DNA of 11,814 nucleotides, taken from positions 1-11,814 of the forward strand of contig JAPUIL010000083.1 of the NCBI GenBank assembly GCA_027297085.1, read 5' to 3'. Below are positions 1 through 7,521 of the stretch, piece by piece; position 1 is the first letter of the stretch; every line of letters begins with the position of its first letter. Source of the stretch: Verrucomicrobiota bacterium (GTDB lineage: Bacteria > Verrucomicrobiota > Verrucomicrobiia > Opitutales > UBA2995). The notes beneath the pieces are model-generated. The model was given only the letters and a program-made list of their open reading frames with translations, did no database searches and was not told the DNA's origin. The translations under genes were made by a program, and so were the position numbers.

Positions 1-1
1 C

Positions 2-1132
2 AGCACAAAAGATTATCAGCCCCTGCTGAACAGCGATGACTACAAAGAAGGCATTGTGGGAAGTTCACAGGCCATGCAGGAGGTATTTAAACAAATTGGC
101 CAGATCGCGGCCAGCGAAGTGACTGTTTTGATCACGGGTGAAAGCGGCACGGGCAAGGAGCTGATCGCCAAAGCTATTTACCAGCACAGCCTGCGTTCAG
201 GTGGTCCGTATATCGCGGTAAATTGTGCAGCCATTCCAGAAAACCTGATCGAGAGTGAGTTGTTCGGTCATGAGAAAGGTTCGTTTACCGGAGCTGTCCA
301 AATGCGGAAGGGCAAGTTTGAGCTCTGCGACGAAGGTACTATCTTTCTGGATGAAATCGGCGATATGGAACTGGCCACCCAGACCAAAGTGCTGCGAGTG
401 CTCCAGGAAGGAGAGATTCAGCGGGTCGGTGGTAGCGAAACCATCAAAGTCAACGTGCGTCTGGTAGCAGCTACCAACAAGGACTTGGAAAAAATGGTTG
501 AAGATAAAGATTTTCGGGAAGACCTATACTATCGAATGAATGTGGCCCGAATTCGTTTGCCCAATTTAAAGGAACGCAGTTCGGATATCCCTGAGCTCAT
601 AGATTTCATGCTGCAGCGTTTGGTCAAACAGGGTAAAAGCAAGGTCAATCGCACCAGCTCCGACGTTCAATCTCTCCTGGAACAGTATCCCTGGCCGGGA
701 AATGTGCGAGAGCTGGAGAACGTCATAATCCGTGCGTCAGTCATCGCTCAGAGCGACACAATATTACTCAAAGATCTGCCCGTTGAAATTAACGAGTGGG
801 CCAAGGGAAATGGCATAGAACTCAATCGAGCAGGTAGCGGTAGTTCATCGGAATCCTCCACTAAGGATGGAAAACAAGCGAATGGATCTATAAAGTCTGG
901 CGGGTATATAATCCCTGGAGGTCATGCAGCCTCGTTGGAGAGTTGTTACGAGCAACTGTATGCCCAATTAAGAAAAGAGGGGCACGAGGATGTATTGACG
1001 CTGATTGAAAGGGCCATGATTGAGCGTGCGCTGGCTGAGACAAATGGCAATCAGGTGAAAACCTCAGCGATTTTGGGGATTACACGCGCTACTCTGAGAA
1101 AGCGGATCGACCAATATAAGGAGGATGAGTAG
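2..1132 (+). CDS. Sigma-54-dependent response regulator (NtrC type), C-terminal part; 5' end outside window
   Basis: This is an enhancer-binding activator that uses ATP hydrolysis to remodel sigma-54 RNA polymerase. The frame is open from the left edge (376 residues seen). The GTG at 56 is internal, because the VGSS..M segment starting there normally follows a receiver or sensor domain, which would lie upstream of the window. Counting from position 2, the AAA+ domain has Walker A GESGTGKE at about 46-53, the sigma-54 contact loop GSFTGA at 93-98 (the family norm is GAFTGA), Walker B FLDE at 115-118, an arginine-finger region REDLYYRMN near 176, and [11 protein letters not shown] near 240. A Ser/Gly/Lys-rich linker (about 270-305) separates it from a C-terminal Fis-type helix-turn-helix ([22 protein letters not shown]). 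No recognisable -24/-12 sigma-54 promoter was found in the window, so its targets are unknown. The family call is secure; the sensing input cannot be seen. Confidence 0.93.
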   Translation, partial: STKDYQPLLNSDDYKEGIVGSSQAMQEVFKQIGQIAASEVTVLITGESGTGKELIAKAIYQHSLRSGGPYIAVNCAAIPENLIESELFGHEKGSFTGAVQMRKGKFELCDEGTIFLDEIGDMELATQTKVLRVLQEGEIQRVGGSETIKVNVRLVAATNKDLEKMVEDKDFREDLYYRMNVARIRLPNLKERSSDIPELIDFMLQRLVKQGKSKVNRTSSDVQSLLEQYPWPGNVRELENVIIRASVIAQSDTILLKDLPVEINEWAKGNGIELNRAGSGSSSESSTKDGKQANGSIKSGGYIIPGGHAASLESCYEQLYAQLRKEGHEDVLTLIERAMIERALAETNGNQVKTSAILGITRATLRKRIDQYKEDE

Positions 1133-1457
1133 TTCAGGTGTCAGGAATACTTGTCGCTTGTCACAACCGCCAGATAAAGACGGCTCGTTCGGCGAATAAG
1201 CCCTACCCATGATAAACAAGACACTGATTACATCTTAACTAATTGCGTCCATTTTTGATTAAAATGCTCTAAGACGCTGAGGTACTTAGTATTTAAAAAA
1301 AGGTACTAAGGGGCACTAAGGGAGAGGAGTGAAAGGTTGAAACTGCAGAAATGCTCAGTTTCTGAGTAAATGAATCTAGGAGTAGCTTTATGCCGCGATC
1401 CTGAGTGGCGAAATAGTCGCGAACAAGTTTGCTTACAAATTAAATTGCAGGAGAATT
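1133..1457. other. Gene-free gap between convergent genes
   Basis: This interval lies between the stop of the sigma-54 activator and the stop of galE, which converge on it. I see no supported coding region. It contains the degenerate CTAAG repeat described separately and a short hairpin at 1354-1366 (CTCAG, loop TTT, CTGAG) that is too weak and lacks the U tract needed to call it a terminator. Both flanking genes presumably end transcription here, but no clear intrinsic terminator is visible. Confidence 0.6.
1266..1320. repeat. Degenerate short tandem repeat with CTAAG core
   Basis: Units of about 10 bases ending in CTAAG, CTGAG or CTTAG follow one another: ..CTCTAAG, ACGCTGAGG, TACTTAG, then after an A-rich spacer AGGTACTAAG (1301-1310) and GGGCACTAAG (1311-1320). 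Within it CTTAGTA (1285-1291) and TACTAAG (1304-1310) form a 7-bp inverted repeat around an AT-rich 12-base spacer. It looks like the remnant of an intergenic repeat rather than a regulatory site of either neighbour. Its function is unknown. Confidence 0.45.
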
Positions 1458-2447
1458 TTAATCTTCGAAGCCGTTGGGGTGGGTGGAGTGCCATTTCCAG
1501 GCGGTGGCAACTATGTCGTCGAGCTCGGTGAACTTTACTTCCCATCCCAGAGTTTCCTTGGCCAGGGTTGAGTCAGCATAGAGTGCAGGAGGATCACCGG
1601 CTCGCCGTAGGTCGATTTCTATCGGGATTTTTTGACCGGATGCTTTTTCGACTGCTTGTATCACTTCTTTGACGGAGTAGGGTTTGCCTGTTCCGAGGTT
1701 GAGGAAGAGTTGTGTGCCGGGCTGGTCGAGTTTCTCGAAGGCAGCGATGTGTGCGCGTGCCAGATCGTCGACATGCACATAGTCGCGCAGACAGGTGCCG
1801 TCCGGGGTTTCGTAATCGGTACCGAAGATTTTTAGACTGTCTCGTTTACCCGTCGCCGCATCAATTGCGATTGGAATCAGGTGTAATTCCGGAGTGTGGT
1901 CTTCGCCTATGCTGCCATCTTCTGCGGCTCCGGCAGCGTTGAAGTAACGAAATGTAGCAAAACGGAAATCCTCGGCACACGCCAAGGATTTCAGGATCAA
2001 CTCAACATCGAGCTTGGATTGTCCGTAGGGATTTATGGGGGCTTGAGGCAGGGTTTCCACGATGGGAAGTGATTGAGGTACCCCAAAGGTCGCGCAGGTG
2101 GATGAAAAAATAAATTTGTTCACACCTGCCTGTTTCATCGCATTGAGCAGGTGAATAGTAGCGGCAACATTATTCAGATAATACTTCAGCGGCTCTTTCA
2201 CGCTTTCTCCTACACTGGCATAAGCGGCAAAGTGCATGACGATATCGATACTTTCGTTTTCCAATACCGGGCGAACAAATGCTTCGTCACCCAAGTCACC
2301 TTCGTAGAACAGCACACTCGGCTCGACCGCTTTCCGGTGACCGAATACTAAATTATCAAGAACGACTGGTTCGTGACCTGCTTCAACGATTTGCCTAACA
2401 CAATGGCTTCCAATGTAGCCGGCACCTCCAACGACGAGAATTTTCAT
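1458..2447 (-). CDS. galE: UDP-glucose 4-epimerase
   Basis: A cytoplasmic, NAD-dependent enzyme of the extended short-chain dehydrogenase family that interconverts UDP-glucose and UDP-galactose, supplying galactose for glycans or feeding it into glycolysis (Leloir pathway). The 329 residues match the family's usual length of about 330-340. Seen directly: the N-terminal NAD-binding GGAGYIGSH (residues 7-15), an acidic residue after strand 2 (VVLDNL), SSTCATFG containing the catalytic Ser/Thr region, the catalytic YGQSK (Tyr-x3-Lys), FRYFNAAGA, and the GTG/RDYVHVDDLA signatures. It starts with ATG at 2447; no good Shine-Dalgarno precedes it. It is transcribed away from the acyl-chain cluster and shares a 118-bp divergent region with it. 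There is no functional link to that cluster beyond position. The sugar specificity of close relatives varies, so activity on UDP-GlcNAc is possible. Confidence 0.95.
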   Translation of the reverse strand: MKILVVGGAGYIGSHCVRQIVEAGHEPVVLDNLVFGHRKAVEPSVLFYEGDLGDEAFVRPVLENESIDIVMHFAAYASVGESVKEPLKYYLNNVAATIHLLNAMKQAGVNKFIFSSTCATFGVPQSLPIVETLPQAPINPYGQSKLDVELILKSLACAEDFRFATFRYFNAAGAAEDGSIGEDHTPELHLIPIAIDAATGKRDSLKIFGTDYETPDGTCLRDYVHVDDLARAHIAAFEKLDQPGTQLFLNLGTGKPYSVKEVIQAVEKASGQKIPIEIDLRRAGDPPALYADSTLAKETLGWEVKFTELDDIVATAWKWHSTHPNGFED

Positions 2448-2509
2448 TACTTATATTGGTAGTTTTTGGATGGGAGCGGAAATCGGATCAGAAGACCCTA
2501 AACTGAGCA

Positions 2510-2539
2510 ATATTAACCTTTTAATTTGCTGAATCTTAA
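2510..2539 (-). promoter_or_regulatory. Possible galE promoter
   Basis: On the minus strand TTAAGA (2539-2534) and TAATAT (2515-2510) are separated by 18 bases. Each matches the sigma-70 consensus at four of six positions. Transcription would begin about 55 bases before the galE start. The upstream element overlaps the left arm of the dyad at 2535-2564. This is a weak match in AT-rich sequence and is offered only as the best candidate in the divergent region. Confidence 0.2.
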
Positions 2540-2564
2540 ACTTACATCGACTGTTTAGTTTAAG
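2535..2564. promoter_or_regulatory. Perfect 8-bp dyad, candidate operator of the acyl-chain operon
   Basis: CTTAAACT (2535-2542) and AGTTTAAG (2557-2564) are exact reverse complements around a 14-base spacer, and the right arm ends one base before the ketosynthase ATG at 2566. A further half-site-like CTAAACT lies at 2498-2504. A dyad with arm centres about 22 bp apart (two helical turns) in a divergent promoter is what a dimeric repressor site looks like. It could equally be a hairpin in the leader that covers the start codon. No regulator gene for it is recognisable in the window. Confidence 0.4.
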
Positions 2565-2565
2565 C

Positions 2566-3801
2566 ATGTCCCACCATCGTATCGTCATAACAGGCATTGG
2601 CCTGACCGCGTCAAATGGAAACACCCTTGAGGAGTACCGGAGCAATTTGCTCAACAAAGTTTCCACCATTCAAAACATTGAAACGCGCTTTATGGGTACC
2701 GTGCACGCTGGTGTGTGTGACTTCGATCCCCTTAAATACCAAAAAAAGAAAGCGGTGCGAATTGGAACCCGGGCTGGGAGTATTGGGATCTACTGCGCCA
2801 ATGAAGCTATCGAGAACTCTGGTATTGATTGGGAAAATCAGGATAAGAGCCGAGTAGGGGTTTACGTGGGCACTACCGAGCACGGCAATGTGGAAACGGA
2901 AAACGAGATCTACAATATTTCCCAATACGACTACGACATCCGATTCTGGTCGCACCATCACAATCCTCGGACGGTAGCAAATAACCCGGCTGGCGAAATC
3001 ACTATCAATCTTAGCATCACCGGACCCCATTACGCGATTGGCGCAGCCTGCGCCGCTGGCAATGCGGGTGTTATCCAGGCCTGCCAGATGCTGCAGCTCG
3101 ATGAGGTGGATTTTGCACTCGGTGGCGGGGTCAGTGAGAGTATCCATACCTTTGGAATATTTGCCGCCTTCAAAAGCCAGAACGCGTTGGCCCAACACGA
3201 GGATCCCACGAAAGCCAGCCGTCCTTTTGATATGGAGCGGAATGGTATTGTGGTCAGTGAAGGTGGATGCCTCTATACCTTGGAACGGCTGGAGGATGCC
3301 CAGGCGCGGGGCGCGGAGATACTCGCCGAGGTAGCCGGATGGGCTATGAACTCCGATGCAACTGATTACGTGCTGCCCAATCCGGAACGTCAGGCCCAGT
3401 GTATGAGGGCAGCCATGAAACGCGCTCGCATGGATCCTTCGGGCATTCAGATTTTAAATACTCACGCTACATCGACCAAACAAGGCGACATACAGGAATG
3501 TGATGCCATTAATGAGGTATTCGGCAAAAGTGATTCAACCTATATCAACAATACCAAGAGCTATATTGGGCATTCGATGGGGGCGGCTGGAGCCCTTGAA
3601 TTAGCCGGAAATCTACCCTCATTCCTAGATAAAATGGTCCATCCAACAATTAATGTTGACGAGTTGGACCCCCAATGCAACGTGGGAAAGCTTGTGATTG
3701 GAGAACCCGTGGAGTTGGACTGCGTGGATGCCATTTTCAACAATTCTTTTGGCATGCTAGGAATCAATTCCTCCCTTGTGGTGACACGGTTCCAAGACTA
3801 A
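2566..3801 (+). CDS. Beta-ketoacyl-ACP synthase, FabF/KAS II-like
   Basis: Condensing enzyme of type II fatty-acid or polyketide synthesis. It extends an acyl chain by decarboxylative condensation with malonyl-ACP in the cytoplasm. The 411-residue length matches FabF. The catalytic triad is complete: Cys162 in GAACAAG, His300 in NTHATST and His336 in SYIGHSMGAAGALE, with the conserved Lys332 just before the latter. The N-terminus (RIVITGIGL) is a standard family start, so the ATG at 2566 is well placed even though no Shine-Dalgarno is evident. The C-terminal gating loop, usually NSFGFGGTN, reads NSFGMLGIN here (residues 393-401), a change next to the acyl pocket that suggests an unusual substrate. 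The carrier protein follows after 15 bases, and this gene heads the operon. It is more likely a specialised ketosynthase than the housekeeping FabF, given its divergence and neighbours. It is a single chain, so it is not one half of a KS/chain-length-factor pair. Confidence 0.93.
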   Translation: MSHHRIVITGIGLTASNGNTLEEYRSNLLNKVSTIQNIETRFMGTVHAGVCDFDPLKYQKKKAVRIGTRAGSIGIYCANEAIENSGIDWENQDKSRVGVYVGTTEHGNVETENEIYNISQYDYDIRFWSHHHNPRTVANNPAGEITINLSITGPHYAIGAACAAGNAGVIQACQMLQLDEVDFALGGGVSESIHTFGIFAAFKSQNALAQHEDPTKASRPFDMERNGIVVSEGGCLYTLERLEDAQARGAEILAEVAGWAMNSDATDYVLPNPERQAQCMRAAMKRARMDPSGIQILNTHATSTKQGDIQECDAINEVFGKSDSTYINNTKSYIGHSMGAAGALELAGNLPSFLDKMVHPTINVDELDPQCNVGKLVIGEPVELDCVDAIFNNSFGMLGINSSLVVTRFQD

Positions 3802-3816
3802 GTTGATTTACATACA

Positions 3817-4080
3817 ATGACCAGAGACGACATTCAAAGTATCGTTTTAAATATTATCGCAGAAATTGCTCCAGACGAAGATTTGTCTGACGTCGCACCG
3901 AACGTGCGGCTGAGAGATCAGCTGGATCTGGATTCCATGGATTTTCTGGATATCGTAATGGAGTTGCGCAAGCAACACGGCATAGAGGTCCCTGAGTCTG
4001 ATTATCAGGAACTAGCCTCTCTCGATAGCTGTGCCAATTACCTCGAGCCGAAGTTTGCAGCCCTCCAAGGCAGCAATTGA
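3817..4080 (+). CDS. Acyl carrier protein
   Basis: A small acidic four-helix protein that carries growing acyl chains on a phosphopantetheine arm. It has 87 residues, slightly longer than the usual 75-80. The attachment site is Ser40 in LDLDSMDFLD, where the canonical motif is DSL. The acidic second helix that docks partner enzymes follows it (MDFLDIVMELRKQHG). It lies 15 bases after the ketosynthase, and its stop codon overlaps the next start (TTGA at 4077-4080), so the oxidoreductase is probably translated by coupling to it. It is presumably the dedicated carrier for the enzymes in this operon. No phosphopantetheinyl transferase is present in the window, so a host enzyme must activate it. 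Confidence 0.93.
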   Translation: MTRDDIQSIVLNIIAEIAPDEDLSDVAPNVRLRDQLDLDSMDFLDIVMELRKQHGIEVPESDYQELASLDSCANYLEPKFAALQGSN

Positions 4081-5513
4081 ACCAAGCAAAGAGTAAACCG
4101 AAAAAAGACCACTACGATGTGGTCATTATCGGCGCTGGCATGTCCGGCATGGCCGCTGCGATCCGTCTGGCCCATTTCGGTAAGGATGTCTGCCTTCTGG
4201 AGCGTCATAACGCGGTAGGCGGGCTTAATAGTTTTTACAGCATCGGCGGGCGCAAGTACGATGTAGGTCTCCATGCTCTGACCAACTACGTTCCTCCCGG
4301 CGTTAAAGGCACGCCCCTGGTAAAGATTCTGCGCCAGCTACGCATCGCCCGTGATGAGTTGGACCTGAATCCGCAACGGTGTTCGCGAATAGCTTTTCCG
4401 GGCGTTGATCTGAAATTCTCGAACGACTTTACTCTCCTCGAATCGGAAATTCTCCGGGAATTTCCTGACCAGGCCGATGGCCTGCAAACGTTGCTGCGAA
4501 AGATCCGGGAATGGGATGACAACCAGCTGGATTATCCGGACGTGTCGGCCCGGGAAATAGTAGGTGAGTGCCTGAGCAATCCAGACCTGGTGGAAATGCT
4601 TTTCTGCCCTCTCATGTTTTACGGAAATGCCCGGGAACACGACATGGAGTTTGGGCAGTATGTTATCCTGTTTAAATCCTTGTTTTTCGAGGGATTCGCC
4701 AGACCCTTCGATGGCATTCGCGTCATGCTCCGGGTGGTGCGAAACAAGTTGAAAGAGTCCGGGGTTGAGCGCTGCATGAAACTGGGTGTGAAATTAATCC
4801 AGGCTGAGCAGGGTAGGGTGGCAGCTCTGGAGCTCGATAACGGCCGGGTCATCACCGCCGATAAGGTCATTTCATGTGCCGGTTGGCCGGAAACACTCAG
4901 TCTCTGTTCGGATGTTGAGACTAAAGAGAACCCTTCGAATGTAGGCCGGCTCAGTTTTGTCGAAACGATCAATATTCTGCAAAGGCAACCACGTGAATTC
5001 GGCCTGGAAGATACCATTGTGTTTTTCAATGATGCCGAGCGGTTTGAGTTTGCCCGTCCTGATGAACTAGTGGATGTCCGTAGTGGAGTCATTTGTATAC
5101 CAAACAACTACGACTACTCGGAGGGCAGACAACTTGAGGAAGGCATAATTCGATTCACTGCTCAGGCCAATTTTGAAAAGTGGAACAGCTTGAACGAAGA
5201 AGATTATGTGGATCAGAAATCCTGGTGGTTCAAAGCGCTGGGAGAGTCCGCCTGCAAATTTCTGCCCATCGATAGCTTTGATGTGATTCAGCAACAGACG
5301 ATGGTTACCGATATGTTTACCCCAAAGACCGTCAAAAAGTTCACCGGGCGATTAGCGGGTGCTGTCTACGGGTCCCCCATTAAGAACAAGCCGGGCAAGA
5401 CACACCTGGAAAACCTGTATATTTGCGGCACAGACCAGGGATTTCTGGGGATTGTGGGCGCAATGTTGAGTGGAATCACCATTGCGAATCTCTACGGATT
5501 GCGCGGTGATTAG
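4077..5513 (+). CDS. CrtI-type FAD-dependent oxidoreductase 1 (phytoene desaturase/RetSat-like)
   Basis: A flavoprotein of the amine oxidase/phytoene desaturase superfamily, whose members desaturate, saturate or isomerise polyenes and other lipids, often at the membrane surface. It has 478 residues. The FAD-binding Rossmann motif GAGMSG is at 19-24, with the ribose-binding Glu42 and GGL at 48-50. YDVGLHAL follows at 61-68, and the C-terminal FAD segment reads LYICGTDQGFLGIVGAMLSG. The start is taken as TTG at 4077, overlapping the carrier protein stop, because the first ATG lies inside the FAD motif and would destroy it. It has no signal peptide or obvious membrane helix. No phytoene or squalene synthase gene lies nearby. 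From its position I infer that it acts on an acyl chain, perhaps bound to the adjacent carrier protein. The reaction is unknown. Confidence 0.85.
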   Translation: MNQAKSKPKKDHYDVVIIGAGMSGMAAAIRLAHFGKDVCLLERHNAVGGLNSFYSIGGRKYDVGLHALTNYVPPGVKGTPLVKILRQLRIARDELDLNPQRCSRIAFPGVDLKFSNDFTLLESEILREFPDQADGLQTLLRKIREWDDNQLDYPDVSAREIVGECLSNPDLVEMLFCPLMFYGNAREHDMEFGQYVILFKSLFFEGFARPFDGIRVMLRVVRNKLKESGVERCMKLGVKLIQAEQGRVAALELDNGRVITADKVISCAGWPETLSLCSDVETKENPSNVGRLSFVETINILQRQPREFGLEDTIVFFNDAERFEFARPDELVDVRSGVICIPNNYDYSEGRQLEEGIIRFTAQANFEKWNSLNEEDYVDQKSWWFKALGESACKFLPIDSFDVIQQQTMVTDMFTPKTVKKFTGRLAGAVYGSPIKNKPGKTHLENLYICGTDQGFLGIVGAMLSGITIANLYGLRGD

Positions 5514-5590
5514 CTTTTCCCTTGGAACTGTTGATGACCAGCGACTTTGCCTTTACGATTAAGGGTTTTCCTGAATGATTCCATCTAAAC

Positions 5591-7063
5591 ATGGCTAAAG
5601 ACTGGTTAGAAGGGGTTGAAGACGAATACGATGTGGTCGTAATTGGCAGCGGCCTGGGCGGTCTATCCGGAGCAAATTATCTGGCCAAAAACGACCACAA
5701 AGTGCTGCTGCTTGAACACCATTACCAATACGGCGGACTGGCCACATGGTTTAAGCGACCGGGCAGGCACATATTCGATATTTCACTGCATGGATTTCCG
5801 TTTGGCATGAAAAAGTCATGCCGCAAGTATTGGACGCAGGAAATTGCTGATATGATCGTGCAGCTCAAGAACGTGCGATTCATAAATCCGCAGTTCAATA
5901 TTTGGACATCCTTTGACCGTGTAGATTTCACCGACAAACTGGTTAACTTGTTTGGCTTGGAGCAGGAGCGGGTGGAAGCTTTCTATGACCGCCTAAGGGG
6001 AATGAATTTCTTTGATAAAGACGATCGGACTACCGGCGAATTGTTCGAAGAATATTTTCCCGGAAGGAAGGATGTACATCGCCTTCTGATGGAACCCATC
6101 ACCTATGCCAACGGATCAACTTTGAATGACCCGGCAATTACCTATGGCATTGTGTTCTCCAACTTCATGAGTAAAGGGGTCTACACCTTCAAGTGCGGCA
6201 CTGACGTGCTCATTGGAAAGATGGTGGAAGAGATGCAAAAAAACGGCGTCGACCTTCGCAAGAATGTATTGGTTGAAAAAATACAAGTAGAAGGGGAGAG
6301 CGAACAGAAACGCGTTACAGGCCTGCTAGTACGTTCCCGTAAAAGCGATAATCCGCGACTAATAAAAGCGAAAGCCGTACTCTCCAACGCAAACGTCATT
6401 GGCACCATCAAAGGCCTGGTTGGCGAAGAGCATTTTTCACCTGAATTTCTGGAACAGGCAAATTCCGTGCGGATCGGTAGCAGCTCCTGTCAGGTATATA
6501 TCGGCATTAAACCCGGAGAAACCATTCCGGATATTGGAGACCTCGTGTTCTGTTCCGAATCTCCGGAATTCAGCAGCGATGAACTAGTAAACCTTCATAC
6601 TACAAGCAGAACATTTTCTGTCTACTATTCGGATACCCGGCCCGAATTGGGCAGGACCACCATTGTGACTTCTATTAATGCGACCTACAGCGACTGGGCT
6701 GATCTGAGTGAAGAGGACTACCAGAAACACAAAGAACGTTTGATTGAGGAATCCCTGGTTGCACTGGAAAAGTTCATTCCCGACGTGCGTGAAAAAATCA
6801 GCCACCTGGAAGCCGCAACTCCGAAAACCGTAGAATCCTATACCCGCCATCCACTGGGCACCAGTTTCGGAACCAAATTCGAAGGATTGCCCGTGTCCCT
6901 GGCATTGCCTGAGCAAATTGTGGGTTTATATCACGCCGGGTCAGTTGGTCTCATTATGTCAGGGTGGGTGGGGGCCATTAATTACGGTATCATCACCGCC
7001 AACAAGATGGACAAGTTTCTCTATACCCTGAAACAAGAAATTCTAAATCCTGTTGCTCTGTAA
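5591..7063 (+). CDS. CrtI-type FAD-dependent oxidoreductase 2 (phytoene desaturase/RetSat-like)
   Basis: A second flavoprotein of the same superfamily, 490 residues, clearly a distant paralogue of the preceding gene. The FAD motif GSGLGG is at 19-24, Glu42 ends the second strand, and GGL is at 48-50. FDISLHGF at 62-69 lines up with YDVGLHAL of the first enzyme. The C-terminal FAD segment is [22 protein letters not shown]. It starts with ATG at 5591 after a 77-base gap that shows no clear ribosome site or terminator, and its stop abuts the next start (TAAATG at 7061-7066). The two enzymes may act in sequence on one chain, like the paired desaturase and isomerase of plant carotenoid synthesis, or as a heterodimer. 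Both ideas are inference. The substrate is unknown, but carotenoid synthesis is not supported by the neighbours. Confidence 0.85.
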   Translation: MAKDWLEGVEDEYDVVVIGSGLGGLSGANYLAKNDHKVLLLEHHYQYGGLATWFKRPGRHIFDISLHGFPFGMKKSCRKYWTQEIADMIVQLKNVRFINPQFNIWTSFDRVDFTDKLVNLFGLEQERVEAFYDRLRGMNFFDKDDRTTGELFEEYFPGRKDVHRLLMEPITYANGSTLNDPAITYGIVFSNFMSKGVYTFKCGTDVLIGKMVEEMQKNGVDLRKNVLVEKIQVEGESEQKRVTGLLVRSRKSDNPRLIKAKAVLSNANVIGTIKGLVGEEHFSPEFLEQANSVRIGSSSCQVYIGIKPGETIPDIGDLVFCSESPEFSSDELVNLHTTSRTFSVYYSDTRPELGRTTIVTSINATYSDWADLSEEDYQKHKERLIEESLVALEKFIPDVREKISHLEAATPKTVESYTRHPLGTSFGTKFEGLPVSLALPEQIVGLYHAGSVGLIMSGWVGAINYGIITANKMDKFLYTLKQEILNPVAL

Positions 7064-7504
7064 ATGTCCGCGTCCGAAGAAGTTCTGAGATCCATACCTC
7101 ACAGGCCGCCATTTTTGTTTGTCGATAAAGTTTTGGAAATGCGTGAAGATGGGGCGACCACTCAACTTACCGTCAAGGAGGATTTCGATTTTTTTCAGGG
7201 CCACTATCCCGGAAATCCGATCATGCCTGGAGTTATTATTTGCGAAGCGGTTTTTCAGAGTGCAGCTGTTTTTCTAGTAAAGAAATTCTCTAGTGAAAAC
7301 GCGGAGAAAAAAGTTACTCCTGTACTGGGCCGGATCATGAATGCTCGATTTCGTGAGATGGTGAAACCGGGAGATGTGTTAACTATCGATGTAAGTATTC
7401 AGGAAAAAGCGGGCATGTTTTTTATGTGCAAGGGAGTCGTTAAAAATGGCGAAAAACGGTCATTGAATATTGAATACACCTTAGCTTTGAAAGAAGAGGA
7501 ATAA
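7064..7504 (+). CDS. 3-hydroxyacyl-ACP dehydratase, FabZ-like
   Basis: A hotdog-fold enzyme that removes water from 3-hydroxyacyl-ACP to give trans-2-enoyl-ACP. The 146 residues match FabZ length. The N-terminal IPHRPPFLFVDKV corresponds to the family's LPHRYPFLLVDRV. The active-site helix carries the catalytic His47 in GHYPGNPIMPG and Glu61 in CEAVFQ, where typical FabZ has EAMAQ. The ATG directly follows the stop codon of the second oxidoreductase with no gap and no Shine-Dalgarno, so translational coupling is likely. It supplies the dehydration step of the module; the preceding ketoreduction has no gene here. Some FabZ/FabA relatives also isomerise the double bond, so it could help retain unsaturation, but nothing in the sequence decides this. 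Confidence 0.92.
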   Translation: MSASEEVLRSIPHRPPFLFVDKVLEMREDGATTQLTVKEDFDFFQGHYPGNPIMPGVIICEAVFQSAAVFLVKKFSSENAEKKVTPVLGRIMNARFREMVKPGDVLTIDVSIQEKAGMFFMCKGVVKNGEKRSLNIEYTLALKEEE

Positions 7505-7521
7505 GTACTGATACTTGAAAC

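Noticed and set aside
56..1132. GTG at 56 as the true start of the sigma-54 activator
   Set aside because: The frame is open to the left edge and the residues at 56 belong to the conserved entry to the AAA+ domain, so the gene starts outside the window.
1354..1366. Hairpin as the galE terminator
   Set aside because: The stem has only five base pairs and no U tract follows on either strand.
2611..3198. 195-codon minus-strand frame inside the ketosynthase gene
   Set aside because: It is fully contained in a well-supported gene on the other strand and shows no recognisable motif.
4619..5107. 162-codon minus-strand frame inside the first oxidoreductase
   Set aside because: It is an antisense shadow of a conserved flavoprotein, with a Ser/Arg-rich composition and no motif.
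4077..7063. Carotenoid biosynthesis operon
   Set aside because: Only the CrtI-like family is shared. There is no phytoene, diapophytoene or squalene synthase and no cyclase, and the neighbours are fatty-acid enzymes.
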